A DNA stretch of 64,000 bases, taken from the NCBI GenBank assembly GCA_000063525.1, contig CT978603.1, forward strand, positions 181,105 to 245,104, read 5' to 3'. This DNA is from Synechococcus sp. RCC307. GTDB taxonomy: Bacteria; Cyanobacteriota; Cyanobacteriia; PCC-6307; Cyanobiaceae. This document shows positions 10,170 through 18,999 of the stretch, in pieces. A model generated the notes under the pieces. That model worked only from the letters and a program-made list of their open reading frames with translations. It ran no database searches and was not told the origin of the DNA. Both the position numbers and the translations under genes were made by a program. Position 1 is the stretch's first letter. Every line of letters starts with the position of its first letter.

Positions 10170-10888
10170 CCAGCTCTCTTATGATCTCAGTGCCCAAGCC
10201 CATGTGGCTGTGAGTTTTGAAAGCGCGGAGTACATCGCCAATTATGATGCCTTAGGAAGCCTACGGATTCTCGGATCGGTACGGATCCTGTGCCTTACAG
10301 AAAAGACTCGGATCTTTCAGGCCAGCACGAGTTGACTTTTCAACCATGAGAGTCTGCGCAGTGGAGAAACGTTTGTAACCCGCAAGGTCCGCGCGGTTTA
10401 GATCGTGTGGATTCTGGTTTGGAAGACGCCTACATATGGGCAATCTCGACTCCCTGCGCGAATGGGGCCATGCCCGCGATTACGTGGAAATCCAATGACT
10501 GATGTTTCAACTGGAAGTTCTGGAGGATTGCTTCATATCCACCGCTCAGTAGGAGAGTGCCCGCTGCCTCCCTGATCTAACGGCTCTGTAGTTGGGCTGG
10601 GGAAACCACGAATGTGGGGGGAGAAGGTATCGCTTAAGTTGGTCGGTGTAGGTACACGGGCGCCGCATTGATCCCTCTTATTTCCTACCGGTGGAAGCTC
10701 AAACTCTTCTTGGTGATCCAAGCAAAGCTCGTGAAAAGCTAGCCTGGACGCCCACCCCAACGCTTGAAGAGCTGGTCGCAGAAATGGTGGCAGCTGACGG
10801 TGAGGAAGTAAAAAAGGAAGCCTTTCTTAAGCGAAAGAGCTTTTCAGTGGTTGGTTTGATGGAGACAGAATCGACTAACGAATTCTGA
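10170..10888 (+). pseudogene. Broken GDP-mannose 4,6-dehydratase (gmd) copy
   Basis: Fragments align with the intact gmd at 34819-35925. Bases from about 10175 encode [15 protein letters not shown], matching residues from about 90 of the intact protein; the N-terminal part is missing. Around 10333 the copy is 144 bp shorter than the intact gene and runs into TGA (10333-10335). Next come FNHES and GETFVTRK, then an in-frame TAG and shifts through the region matching [16 protein letters not shown]. The C-terminal 60 or so residues are readable again from 10691 (QTLLGDPSKAREKLAWTP) to the stop at 10888. With no start, several stops and a deletion it cannot make a working enzyme. Confidence 0.92.
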
Positions 10889-10912
10889 TAGTTTGAAGAT
10901 TTGAGGTGAGGC

Positions 10913-11143
10913 ATGAGCACATTGACCAAAGCCGATGACCATTTTTTTGTTGCTGGAGCCAGGGGGATGGTTGGAAGCAGTATTTTTCGGGCATTAGAGC
11001 AAAAAGGCTATGGTGACGAAGTCTGTAGTGATGCTTTGTTAAAGCCCACACGTCAAACCCTTGACCGTTTTGATCGCGAAGCTGTTAAGATTTGGTTTAG
11101 AGACAAAAAGCTAACTGTTGGCGTTGGTTATGGTGAGGATTGA
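10913..11143 (+). pseudogene. Truncated GDP-L-fucose synthase (fcl) remnant
   Basis: A 76-codon frame starts at ATG 10913. Its first 60 or so residues match the N terminus of the intact fcl at 35922-36920: FFVAGARGMVGSSIFRALEQ here against [19 protein letters not shown] there. The similarity ends near 11110 and the frame closes at 11143, so the catalytic YxxxK region and the rest of the protein are lost. It sits 24 bp behind the gmd remnant, keeping the gmd-fcl order of the intact pair, and is read in the same direction. Confidence 0.88.
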
Positions 11144-11333
11144 TTGGGATTGTAGTAAGGCGGACGGGCGCCTTAGAAACAACTTGATGTTAGTCGCTTA
11201 CCCGGTATAGGCTGGAAATCTCGAATTTAGCTTTCCAAGGTTGTCCCTGATGCCTATAATGATTATTTAAGCGGCTGAATTCAGAGCTTAGTAGTCAATT
11301 GCCCCCTCCTTGTTATCTCATTTTTCTTGATTC

Positions 11334-13121
11334 GTGACTAGATCTCCTGCCTATGATATTCCTCCAGTTAGGGCTTTACTTCTATCTCTATGGAGCCATT
11401 TAAGCAGAAAGCGCCGTCGCCAAGTCATTGCTCTTGTGGGCGTGATGATAATTAGTGGCTTCGCTGAGCTCATTTCACTAGGCGCAGTCATTCCATTCCT
11501 GGCTGTTTTGACTAATCCAGGTAGCGCCTTTGATCTGCCAATCGTTAGCGCAATCGCCAGCTACTTTGGCTTGACAAGTTCATCCCAGATCATCATCCCA
11601 TTTACTATTTTATTCGCTTTTACCGCAGTCGTCGTTTCGTTAGTTAGATCAGTCAACTTATGGCTAAATGGCCGTTTAGTGGCAGCAGTTGCTACTGACT
11701 TGAGTTGCGAGTCATACAAGAGAACTTTGTTTCAACCTTATAAAGTTCATCTGTTGCGGAATAGTGGTAATGTTATAACAAAAACCACTACTCAGGTCAC
11801 ATATACACTGCAAGCTCTCAGCGCCATGCTGAATATGGGCACCTCTGCAATCGTTGCTGCTTCATTGACTGTTGGGTTGTTGTTGATAAATTTTAAAGTC
11901 GCAATATCAGCATCTCTACTTTTCTCATCGCTTTATTTGATAATTGCTCGTAGAATTCGGCCAATTCTAAGGAAAAATAGTAAAAGAATATCCTCCGCCA
12001 ATGCATCCCAGCTAATTGCTCTACAGGAGGGTTTAGGTGCGATAAGAGACGTTTTGTTGGACGGCTCACAGCCATTTTATCTTAATATTTATACTAAAGC
12101 AGACAAGCCTTTACGCCGTTTGCAGGCACAAAATTTATTCCTAACAAATGTTCCTAAATATTTGCTGGAAGCTTTTGGCTTGGTGATCATTTCTTTATTA
12201 GGTGGGGTATTGGTGATTTATAACGGAAGTCAGTCATCGGTTATTCCATTACTCGGTGCGATGGCCTTAGGTGCTCAGCGTTTACTACCATCCTTGCAAC
12301 AGATTTTTAGAGGTTGGTCTTCTCTTAAAAGTAATCAAGCTGCTATTGCTGCGGTTGTTGAATTGCTAGAGCAGCCACTTCCATCGATATTCGAGGTAAA
12401 CAAAGTACAAAAGCTTAATAAATTTATATGCTGCAAAAATGTAAGTTTTAAATATAATGAAAATCAAAAATTTGTCCTTGAAAATTTAAATCTAGAAATT
12501 CATGCTGGTCAAAAAATCGGACTTATTGGCTCCACCGGCAGCGGCAAATCTACACTAGCCGATTTATTGATGGGCCTTCTGGAACCGTATATGGGTTGCA
12601 TTTTAGTAGATGATATTGATATCAATGATTCTCTGACTCCTGATATATCCCAAGTATGGCGCAATTCTATTGCACATGTACCTCAAGCCATCTACTTGGC
12701 AGATTGCACGATAGCCGAAAATATCGCTTTCGGTATAAGTAGAGAAAATATTGAGATGAGCAGGGTTAAACTAGCTGCCCAAAAGGCCCAGCTATCATCA
12801 TTTATTGATTCATTGCCTGATGGCTACAATACTTTTGTGGGAGAACGAGGAGTCTTGCTGAGTGGAGGTCAAAGGCAAAGGTTGGGTCTAGCAAGAGCTT
12901 TATATAAAAACTCTTCTTTTTTGGTGCTTGATGAAGCTACGAGCGCATTAGATAATACTACTGAGGAAGAGGTCATGAAGTCGATCGATTCTTTGGGTAG
13001 AGATTTAACTGTTTTGATAGTGGCTCATAGAATTAGTACTCTGAAAAATTGTGATCGTGTAATTAAAATTGAAAACGGTAAAATCTGTGCAGACGGTCCT
13101 CCTTCTTTGATTTTAAATTAG
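11334..13121 (+). CDS. ABC transporter with fused permease and ATPase, PglK-like glycan flippase
   Basis: A 595-residue half-exporter starting at GTG 11334. The N-terminal membrane domain (about 1-340) begins with several long hydrophobic helices. The ATPase has Walker A GSTGSGKST, signature LSGGQRQRLG, Walker B FLVLDEATSALD and switch VAHRIST. It is a paralog of the transporter at 353-2197, including the matching RRxQ-VAL entry into helix 1. It heads the plus-strand glycan genes and probably flips a lipid-linked intermediate. It is the first gene of the AT-rich block on this side of the decayed zone. Confidence 0.85.
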   Translation: MTRSPAYDIPPVRALLLSLWSHLSRKRRRQVIALVGVMIISGFAELISLGAVIPFLAVLTNPGSAFDLPIVSAIASYFGLTSSSQIIIPFTILFAFTAVVVSLVRSVNLWLNGRLVAAVATDLSCESYKRTLFQPYKVHLLRNSGNVITKTTTQVTYTLQALSAMLNMGTSAIVAASLTVGLLLINFKVAISASLLFSSLYLIIARRIRPILRKNSKRISSANASQLIALQEGLGAIRDVLLDGSQPFYLNIYTKADKPLRRLQAQNLFLTNVPKYLLEAFGLVIISLLGGVLVIYNGSQSSVIPLLGAMALGAQRLLPSLQQIFRGWSSLKSNQAAIAAVVELLEQPLPSIFEVNKVQKLNKFICCKNVSFKYNENQKFVLENLNLEIHAGQKIGLIGSTGSGKSTLADLLMGLLEPYMGCILVDDIDINDSLTPDISQVWRNSIAHVPQAIYLADCTIAENIAFGISRENIEMSRVKLAAQKAQLSSFIDSLPDGYNTFVGERGVLLSGGQRQRLGLARALYKNSSFLVLDEATSALDNTTEEEVMKSIDSLGRDLTVLIVAHRISTLKNCDRVIKIENGKICADGPPSLILN

Positions 13122-13169
13122 TATTGAAATTTGCCAATTTTAATCTGCTCTTTCCAAATTCTGATTAAA

Positions 13170-13190
13170 TGCCTCCTCTTTTGGGAGGCA
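13170..13190 (+). terminator. Small hairpin after the ABC flippase, possible terminator
   Basis: TGCCTCC and GGAGGCA form a perfect 7-bp stem around a 7-base loop, 49 bases past the stop of the ABC transporter gene. The stem is GC-rich in an AT-rich gap, which fits a transcription stop. The following bases are ATTTCG rather than a clear T run, so an intrinsic terminator is not proved. Confidence 0.4.
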
Positions 13191-13242
13191 ATTTCGCTAA
13201 CATAACTTGTCTGCCCTATTATGATCGTCCCTTAGGCATGCT

Positions 13243-14352
13243 ATGAGCAACTTAGATCCTATCTACGTCACTAAGCCTCATCTGCCACCACTAGAGGACT
13301 TCATTCCACTCTTGCAGCAGATCTGGGAGAGACGTATTTTAACTAACAATGGACCCTTTCATCAAGAGCTCGAGGATGCTTTGTGCAAGTACCTAGGTGT
13401 CAAGCATTTATCCCTTTTTTCTAATGGCACAATCGCCCTTGTTACTGCTTTAAAAGCGCTAGGTGTAAGCGGAGAGGTCATCACCACCCCATACTCTTTT
13501 GTCGCTACCGCTCATTCCTTGCTCTGGAATAACATAACACCTGTTTTTGTAGACATTGATCCAGTTACATTTAACCTTGATCCTTCAAAGATTGAGGCGG
13601 CAATTACTGACAAAACAACTGCAATTCTCCCGGTCCATTGTTATGGATTTCCGTGTGATGTTGATGCGATTCAAGAGATAGCAGACAGAAATGGTCTAAA
13701 GGTTATCTATGATGCTGCGCATGCTTTTGGTGTAAACTGTCACTGTGGAAGTGTTTTAAATCATGGGGACCTATCTATACTGAGCTTTCATGCGACAAAG
13801 GTTTTTAATACTTTTGAAGGAGGAGCTATTATATGCCATGACAAAGATACAAAACAAAAAATTGATAAACTAAAAAACTTTGGGTTCGTGGGCGAAACCG
13901 AGGTAGAGGCTACCGGCATCAACGGCAAAATGAATGAATTGCAGGCAGCGATTGGGCTTTTGCAACTACAATCAATAGATGTCGCTATAGATCAGCGCTC
14001 TGTTATTTCTTCCACCTATCGCGAACAGATTGAGAAGATTGAGGGGCTGAGCTGTCCTCCGCCCTCATCTGCTCTCCATTACAACGAAGCATACTTCCCG
14101 ATCTTGGTAAAGCCAGAATATCGTCTTTCCAGAGATGGCCTCTACGAGAAGCTAAGGCAGGCCAACATCTATGCCCGCCGTTATTTCTACCCTTTAATAA
14201 CTGATTTTTCGATGTATCGGCATCTTTTTTCATCATCGCCTGAAAAGTTGCCGATAGCTAATCTTGTCGCGAGCCAGGTGATTTGCCTCCCTATTTATTC
14301 AACCCTTAGTACGGAAGATTTGGATCGAGTCCTGGCAATACTTGCTTATTAA
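13243..14352 (+). CDS. DegT/DnrJ/EryC1/StrS sugar aminotransferase
   Basis: This 369-residue PLP enzyme should transaminate a nucleotide-linked keto sugar. FSNGTIALVTAL binds the cofactor phosphate, D157 in YDAAHAFG contacts the pyridine nitrogen, and K186 in SFHATKVFNTFEGG is the Schiff-base lysine. The overall pattern is closest to my recollection of VioA-type enzymes that make dTDP-4-amino-4,6-dideoxyglucose, but the regiochemistry is not certain. It starts the cassette that continues with an unknown protein, KAS III, ACP and a beta-helix acyltransferase, so the amino group formed here is probably acylated by them. No dTDP-glucose dehydratase is in the window. Confidence 0.88.
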   Translation: MSNLDPIYVTKPHLPPLEDFIPLLQQIWERRILTNNGPFHQELEDALCKYLGVKHLSLFSNGTIALVTALKALGVSGEVITTPYSFVATAHSLLWNNITPVFVDIDPVTFNLDPSKIEAAITDKTTAILPVHCYGFPCDVDAIQEIADRNGLKVIYDAAHAFGVNCHCGSVLNHGDLSILSFHATKVFNTFEGGAIICHDKDTKQKIDKLKNFGFVGETEVEATGINGKMNELQAAIGLLQLQSIDVAIDQRSVISSTYREQIEKIEGLSCPPPSSALHYNEAYFPILVKPEYRLSRDGLYEKLRQANIYARRYFYPLITDFSMYRHLFSSSPEKLPIANLVASQVICLPIYSTLSTEDLDRVLAILAY

Positions 14353-14409
14353 TGCCTGACACTATTCTTTACTTAGAACTCTTCCACATTGTCTTCCGAT
14401 CATCCTTAA

Positions 14410-15021
14410 ATGATTTCTACTTTTACGACAGATTTGCCTTTTAAAGGCAATCGCACTTATTTACAAGGGCCAGACATTGTAAATGCTACTAGTAAGTTCG
14501 CGAAAAAAGTACTTGACGGTAAACTTACACTTATTACATTCAAAAAGCTATGTTTGACCCAGCTTACTTTTTACGTCGCCACTGACAAAAAAAACCTACC
14601 AGAGATTGATTTCAATCTCAATGGAACTATAGTAAGCAAGCTGGGACAAACGTATCATTTTAGCGCCATTGAAAATGGAACGAATACTTATGCTCGTTCC
14701 GTCCCATATGATGAGGCAAAAATTTTACGTAATTCAATCATTGACATAACCTCTCAATCTATAACTCTAGTCGATAGTGACACATCATTCACTTCAATTG
14801 AAAAGATTGTATCGCTTAATAAGCACTTGTGTAATAAGTGTGTTTCAAGTGAGGTAAAATGGCTTTTTTCTCGTTTAAAGTTGGAAAAAACCACATCAGA
14901 TGAGCCTAGCGCAAATCAAATTAGTGTTTCCGTAACACAAGTATTGGCAAAAAGATTTGTCAAATCTGAAATTATTTTGAATGACATAAAATATGGAACC
15001 ATAGAGTTTATCGCTTATTAA
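14410..15021 (+). CDS. Unknown protein of the amino-sugar acylation cassette
   Basis: A 203-residue protein that I do not recognise. It has no signal peptide or membrane helix and contains two Cys in HLCNKCVSSE near residues 140-148. It begins with DLPFKGNRTYLQGPDIVNAT. It lies 57 bp after the aminotransferase and 19 bp before the KAS III gene, so it is likely co-expressed with them and may handle the acyl group or the sugar substrate. A hotdog-type acyl-thioester enzyme is one possibility suggested only by size and context. Composition is AT-rich like its neighbours. Confidence 0.7.
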   Translation: MISTFTTDLPFKGNRTYLQGPDIVNATSKFAKKVLDGKLTLITFKKLCLTQLTFYVATDKKNLPEIDFNLNGTIVSKLGQTYHFSAIENGTNTYARSVPYDEAKILRNSIIDITSQSITLVDSDTSFTSIEKIVSLNKHLCNKCVSSEVKWLFSRLKLEKTTSDEPSANQISVSVTQVLAKRFVKSEIILNDIKYGTIEFIAY

Positions 15022-15040
15022 TTTCCGACTCTTTGACATA

Positions 15041-15997
15041 ATGTTTATTACGGACATCCACTCTTTTATCCCTGGCAATCAAATTGACAATGTTCAATTA
15101 GCCAGTACTTACGGAAAATCAGAAGATTTTGTTCTTTCAAAAATTGGAGCTTTGCGATTGCCTCGCAAGATGCCAAATCAAACTTCTTTATTCTTTGCTA
15201 TAGAGGCAGCACAAAAACTTTTCAAATGCAATTCTTCTATCAAGCCTGAGAATATTGACTGTATTTTAGTTGTTACTCAAAACCCTGGGAATGGAGGCGT
15301 TCCTCATATTTCTCCTCAAATCCAATCAGCACTAAGTATTAGTAATAAATGCCATACCTTTGATATCAGCCTTGCTTGTTCAGGATATCCCTATGCTCTT
15401 AGTATAATTTCCAGTTATATGGCGGCTAACAATCTTTGCAATGGCTTGTTAATTACATCGGACCAATATTCCGATATCTTAGATTCTGATGACAAAAATA
15501 CTTCATTGCTGTTTGGTGATGCATCTGCTGTGACTTTAGTCCAGTCTGAGCCAACAAGTTATTATTCACTCAAGATTAATGATATTTCGGCTTATACCGA
15601 CGGGAACTCACATGACGCAATAGAAATGAGGAACGGCTTATTGTATATGAATGGTAGAAATGTGTTTAACTTTGCCCTTCAGACTGTTCCTCTAGCCATA
15701 AAGAATCATTTGGCAGATCGGGATTTATCGCTTTTAGATATTGATTATGTCATTTGTCATCAAGGAAGTAAAGCTATTGTTGAATCAATAAGAAAAAAAC
15801 TTGAACTATCTGTGGATAAGGTGCCAATTTGCATTGAACAAATTGGCAATACTGTATCATCGTCAATACCGTTAGTTCTTAAAGATAAATTTTTCACGCC
15901 CACTCGTGAGAAGAATTGCAACAGAATTCTTATTTGTGGATTTGGTGTTGGGCTATCAATAGCTACAATGATATTAACAAAAATTTCAAAATGTTAG
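15041..15997 (+). CDS. 3-oxoacyl-ACP synthase III (FabH/KAS III-like)
   Basis: A 318-residue thiolase-fold condensing enzyme with the full KAS III triad by position: C113 in ISLACSGYPYAL, H240 in VICHQGS and N270 in QIGNTVSS. E. coli FabH uses C112, H244 and N274, so spacing is well kept. It would condense a short acyl-CoA with malonyl-ACP to give a 3-oxoacyl-ACP. Its stop overlaps the start of a dedicated ACP gene, and an aminotransferase and an acyltransferase flank the pair. This points to a specialised acyl group for a sugar rather than membrane fatty acid synthesis. No ketoreductase is seen nearby. Confidence 0.88.
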   Translation: MFITDIHSFIPGNQIDNVQLASTYGKSEDFVLSKIGALRLPRKMPNQTSLFFAIEAAQKLFKCNSSIKPENIDCILVVTQNPGNGGVPHISPQIQSALSISNKCHTFDISLACSGYPYALSIISSYMAANNLCNGLLITSDQYSDILDSDDKNTSLLFGDASAVTLVQSEPTSYYSLKINDISAYTDGNSHDAIEMRNGLLYMNGRNVFNFALQTVPLAIKNHLADRDLSLLDIDYVICHQGSKAIVESIRKKLELSVDKVPICIEQIGNTVSSSIPLVLKDKFFTPTREKNCNRILICGFGVGLSIATMILTKISKC

Positions 15998-16215
15998 ATT
16001 CACAACTGTTAGATTGTTTGCGCAATTCCGGTTATGACGAAATTGTTGATATCGATTTTTCAAAAAGTTTCTCTGATAATGGTTTAGATAGCCTTGATGT
16101 ATTTAGTTGGATCTCAGAAGTTGAGTCTGAAACAGGAATATCCATTGAGGATGATGAGCTTCAAGAATTAAAAACTCCTGCTCAACTGCTACATCTCATA
16201 ACTTCTAAACAATAA
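15991..16215 (+). CDS. Dedicated acyl carrier protein
   Basis: A 74-residue acidic helical protein starting at ATG 15991, which overlaps the last codons of the KAS III gene by 7 bp. The phosphopantetheine attachment serine is S34 in NGLDSLDVFSWI. Length and the hydrophobic pattern after the DSL motif fit a stand-alone ACP. It overlaps the following acyltransferase start by one base (TAATG). Translational coupling on both sides suggests it carries the acyl chain from the KAS III enzyme to the acyltransferase. It is distinct from the housekeeping acpP, which is not in this window. Confidence 0.9.
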   Translation: MLDSQLLDCLRNSGYDEIVDIDFSKSFSDNGLDSLDVFSWISEVESETGISIEDDELQELKTPAQLLHLITSKQ

Positions 16216-17159
16216 TGATTCCTTTTAGAGAAAAACGACAGTTCATCAGTGCCGAAAGCAAGACTTTGGACGTGAGGGGAGTTTGTCTCCCATCAGACCT
16301 TTCACCTGGATGCCTTGCTTTTACTAATTCATTTGAGTCGTACCCAATCAAATTTAAAGATACTTATAAAGCTTCTGCTGTTTCATCTATTACTAAGATT
16401 CTAACTACATATATCTTTATTTCAGATAGAGATTTTTCGGAAAATCCAAGCGTCAAAGAAGATTTAAAAGAAAAATGCATAGAGTTAATACCTGTAACCA
16501 ATCCAAGAGATCACTTTATTTTTGCCATTAATTCTAATTCGTATGCAATAGATTTTAAAAGTTTATTAGGTAAAAATCCTTCGATTCACTCGTCTGCACA
16601 CATCCATCCTTCAGCTTTTATTTCAGAAAATGTATATATCGATTCTGGCGTCACCGTTGGCCCAGGCTGTGTCATTGGTGAAGGAACTTATATTGGTAAG
16701 AATACAATTATCCAATCTAATTGTACGATTGGCTGTGATGGGATTAATGCATATAATTCCTCGATAACAAATAAACTGACCATGATGCCTCATTTCTCTG
16801 GTGTGTTTATTGGTGAAAATGTTTATATTGGCTCAGGCTCGACAATCAATCGTGGCGTTTTTAATATGACTATGATTTCAAATCATTGCATTCTTGGATC
16901 TAATGTACTTATTGGCCATAATGCTTCCCTTGATAATAAAGTATGGTTGTCTTCAGGAGTTCTCGTTGGAGGTGGCTCGCATTTATCTGAATGTACAAAG
17001 ATAGGATTAGGTGCAATCATTAGGGATAATCTAAGTATTGGCTCAAATGTAAATGTAGGAATGGGATCAGTAGTATATAAAAATGTACTTGCGAATAGAT
17101 CATTGATCGGAAACCCGGCACGGATCACTCCAAAACTGAGTGCAGGGCCAGATTTTTAA
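16215..17159 (+). CDS. Left-handed beta-helix (hexapeptide) acyltransferase, LpxD-like
   Basis: A 314-residue protein. The first 125 or so residues form an N-terminal domain of unclear type, and the rest is hexapeptide repeats such as IHPSAFISENVYI, VTVGPGCVIGEGTYIG and HCILGSNVLIGHNASL, ending in GNPARI. This is the left-handed parallel beta-helix of LpxA/LpxD/PglD-type transferases; IGHNAS supplies the usual catalytic histidine. The N-terminal extension plus helix layout resembles LpxD, which uses acyl-ACP to N-acylate an amino sugar. Directly following an ACP gene, it is likely to transfer the ACP-bound acyl group onto the amino sugar made by the aminotransferase. Confidence 0.85.
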   Translation: MIPFREKRQFISAESKTLDVRGVCLPSDLSPGCLAFTNSFESYPIKFKDTYKASAVSSITKILTTYIFISDRDFSENPSVKEDLKEKCIELIPVTNPRDHFIFAINSNSYAIDFKSLLGKNPSIHSSAHIHPSAFISENVYIDSGVTVGPGCVIGEGTYIGKNTIIQSNCTIGCDGINAYNSSITNKLTMMPHFSGVFIGENVYIGSGSTINRGVFNMTMISNHCILGSNVLIGHNASLDNKVWLSSGVLVGGGSHLSECTKIGLGAIIRDNLSIGSNVNVGMGSVVYKNVLANRSLIGNPARITPKLSAGPDF

Positions 17160-17181
17160 TATATATAGAAAATTTTATAGA

Positions 17182-17199
17182 GTAAGCCTCTCAGCTTAC
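17182..17199 (+). terminator. Short hairpin after the acyltransferase, possible terminator
   Basis: GTAAGC and GCTTAC form a perfect 6-bp stem with a 6-base loop (CTCTCA), 23 bases past the end of the acyltransferase gene and before the next gene at 17267. No T run follows. It may mark the end of the acylation cassette transcript, but a stem this short can occur by chance. Confidence 0.3.
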
Positions 17200-17266
17200 C
17201 ATTGGTCGGTAAAATATCTTCGCCGATAGTTCACTGCTTCATTTTCTTTCTAGCTCACTAATTTAA

Positions 17267-18175
17267 ATGCTCTACTCCCCAGTTTCAATTACTGTATATA
17301 ATAGATTTTTCCATTTTAAAAAGTGTATTGAGAATTTAAAAAAAAATGTTCTTGCCGATAAGACAACTCTATTTATTTTCTCCGATGCACCTCGTTTAGG
17401 TGATGAAGAAAATGTTCAAAAAGTTAGAGATTATGCTAAAAATATTGATGGATTTAAAGATGTACGACTACATTTTCAAACAACTAATAATTTTGCAAAA
17501 AATGGATACGAATCACGACGAATACCTATTTCTGAATTCGGTTCAGTAATCAGAATGGAGGATGATATTTTAACTGCACCGGGTTTTTTAACTTTTCTCA
17601 ATCATGCCTACCAGTTTTATCAGAATAATCCTTCTATTGTAAATATAACTGGCTATTGTCCGCCTCTTAGAATAAACTCTGACTATAGCAAAGATTACTT
17701 TATTTTAAAAAGACCTTGTGCTTGGGGTTGGTTGTACGATCAAGAAATATTAGATATTGTTGAGTCACAAATAGATATTGGCGAACTCAACTCATTTATT
17801 AAAAATAGTAGGCATAAAATAACGGAGTGTGGAGAAGATGTTTTGCGTATGGCATTTAAAGATGCAACTAAGCAAATTCAAGCAGGTGATGTTAGATCGA
17901 TGTTTTATCAAATAAAGTATAATAAATATACTATATATCCTCGTTATTCTCTTGTCCAAAATATCGGCCATGATGGATCAGGCCTCCATTGTGGTAGTAC
18001 TAAGAAATTTATGCATGATATTCTATGGGATAAGGTGGACAACTTCGACTTTGAGCTTTTGCCCAAGCCAGATCCTGAGATTGTCAGGGCAAATTATCAG
18101 TTTCGATCCAGGCCTTTATCTACAGCTATTAAGATTAAGTTGAAAGATACAATTCGGGCATGGCTTCAATCTTGA
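17267..18175 (+). CDS. Glycosyltransferase-like protein (GT2/HlpA type)
   Basis: A 302-residue protein with a GT-A style start (YSPVSITVYNRFFHFKKC), a mid-region SEFGSVIRMEDDILTAPG in which EDD is a likely metal site, and later CAWGWLYDQE and NIGHDGSGLHCG. It resembles the group often annotated as HlpA-like or GNT-I-like sugar transferases. Strongly AT-rich. It is the first gene of the plus-strand block that also holds the sulfotransferases. Donor and acceptor are unknown. Confidence 0.7.
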   Translation: MLYSPVSITVYNRFFHFKKCIENLKKNVLADKTTLFIFSDAPRLGDEENVQKVRDYAKNIDGFKDVRLHFQTTNNFAKNGYESRRIPISEFGSVIRMEDDILTAPGFLTFLNHAYQFYQNNPSIVNITGYCPPLRINSDYSKDYFILKRPCAWGWLYDQEILDIVESQIDIGELNSFIKNSRHKITECGEDVLRMAFKDATKQIQAGDVRSMFYQIKYNKYTIYPRYSLVQNIGHDGSGLHCGSTKKFMHDILWDKVDNFDFELLPKPDPEIVRANYQFRSRPLSTAIKIKLKDTIRAWLQS

Positions 18176-18240
18176 TTCTCATGCTAACTACTTTGTCGCC
18201 AATTTAGAAGTTCACGATCTTTTATCCCTAGCGCTTACTC

Positions 18241-18999
18241 ATGTTTAAAAAAATTTCTAGCCGGGTTTTCCGCAATCGTAATTCCCATTCTGCATTTCTA
18301 GACGTAAGGCTCAAGCACTGTCAATATTTGACCCATTCAAAAATATTTGTAGTTGGAAATAACAAAACTGGAACAACTTCGCTTGAGCACTTTTTTAAGA
18401 AGCTTGGTTTTTTATGTCTACCCCAACAAATCCCCGAATCTTTATATTTTGAGAATAGACACAATACAAGTGCATTACTTGGCAAATTGAATCCCTATAT
18501 CCGCTCGTTTGAAGTCTTTCAAGATTTACCCTTCTCAGAGACCTCTATTCTTGATGAACTAGTTCGTAGCTGGCCGCATGAAAAATATATTTATACGATG
18601 CGATCGAAAGTATCTTGGTACAATTCTCTCCTCAATCACCATTCCCAAACCGCTGGTTTCCAAATTGACAAATCAAAAAAAATATTCTCAATCGTCGACA
18701 CTCAGTCTGCTGTTAAATCCTTGAAGAAGTGGTCATATGGAGGACAAAATATGTATGAACATATTATAGACAGGTATTCAATTCCTTCAAGTCTGTCGGT
18801 TTATGACTTTGAATGTCTAATAAGTTATCATATGAAGCATGAGCATACTTCCCAACGTCTTCTGGCTGGTAGAGATACCCTTTTTGTAGATATCACAACA
18901 GACCCGAATGCATCTAAAAAGATTTGTGAATATATAGGTCTTCCTTTTGTTGTAGAACTGCCTATAAAAAATAAGCGCAATAATAAATCCTTGCCTTGA
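18241..18999 (+). CDS. Sulfotransferase-like protein (1 of 5)
   Basis: A 252-residue protein with the phosphosulfate-binding loop in FVVGNNKTGTTSLEHFF (about residues 36-52), the P-loop-like signature of PAPS-dependent sulfotransferases. YTMRSKVSWYNSLLNHH near residue 120 is placed where the 3'-phosphate binding RxxxxxxS motif is expected. No signal peptide is seen. It would move sulfate from PAPS to a hydroxyl or amino group of a glycan. Four other sulfotransferase-like genes follow within 8 kb, each with a different sequence. Confidence 0.8.
   Translation: MFKKISSRVFRNRNSHSAFLDVRLKHCQYLTHSKIFVVGNNKTGTTSLEHFFKKLGFLCLPQQIPESLYFENRHNTSALLGKLNPYIRSFEVFQDLPFSETSILDELVRSWPHEKYIYTMRSKVSWYNSLLNHHSQTAGFQIDKSKKIFSIVDTQSAVKSLKKWSYGGQNMYEHIIDRYSIPSSLSVYDFECLISYHMKHEHTSQRLLAGRDTLFVDITTDPNASKKICEYIGLPFVVELPIKNKRNNKSLP

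Noticed and set aside
10170-11143. Possibility that the gmd-fcl fragments are a working split gene
   Set aside because: The gmd N terminus with its NADP fold is absent, stops and shifts interrupt the middle, and fcl lacks its catalytic part.
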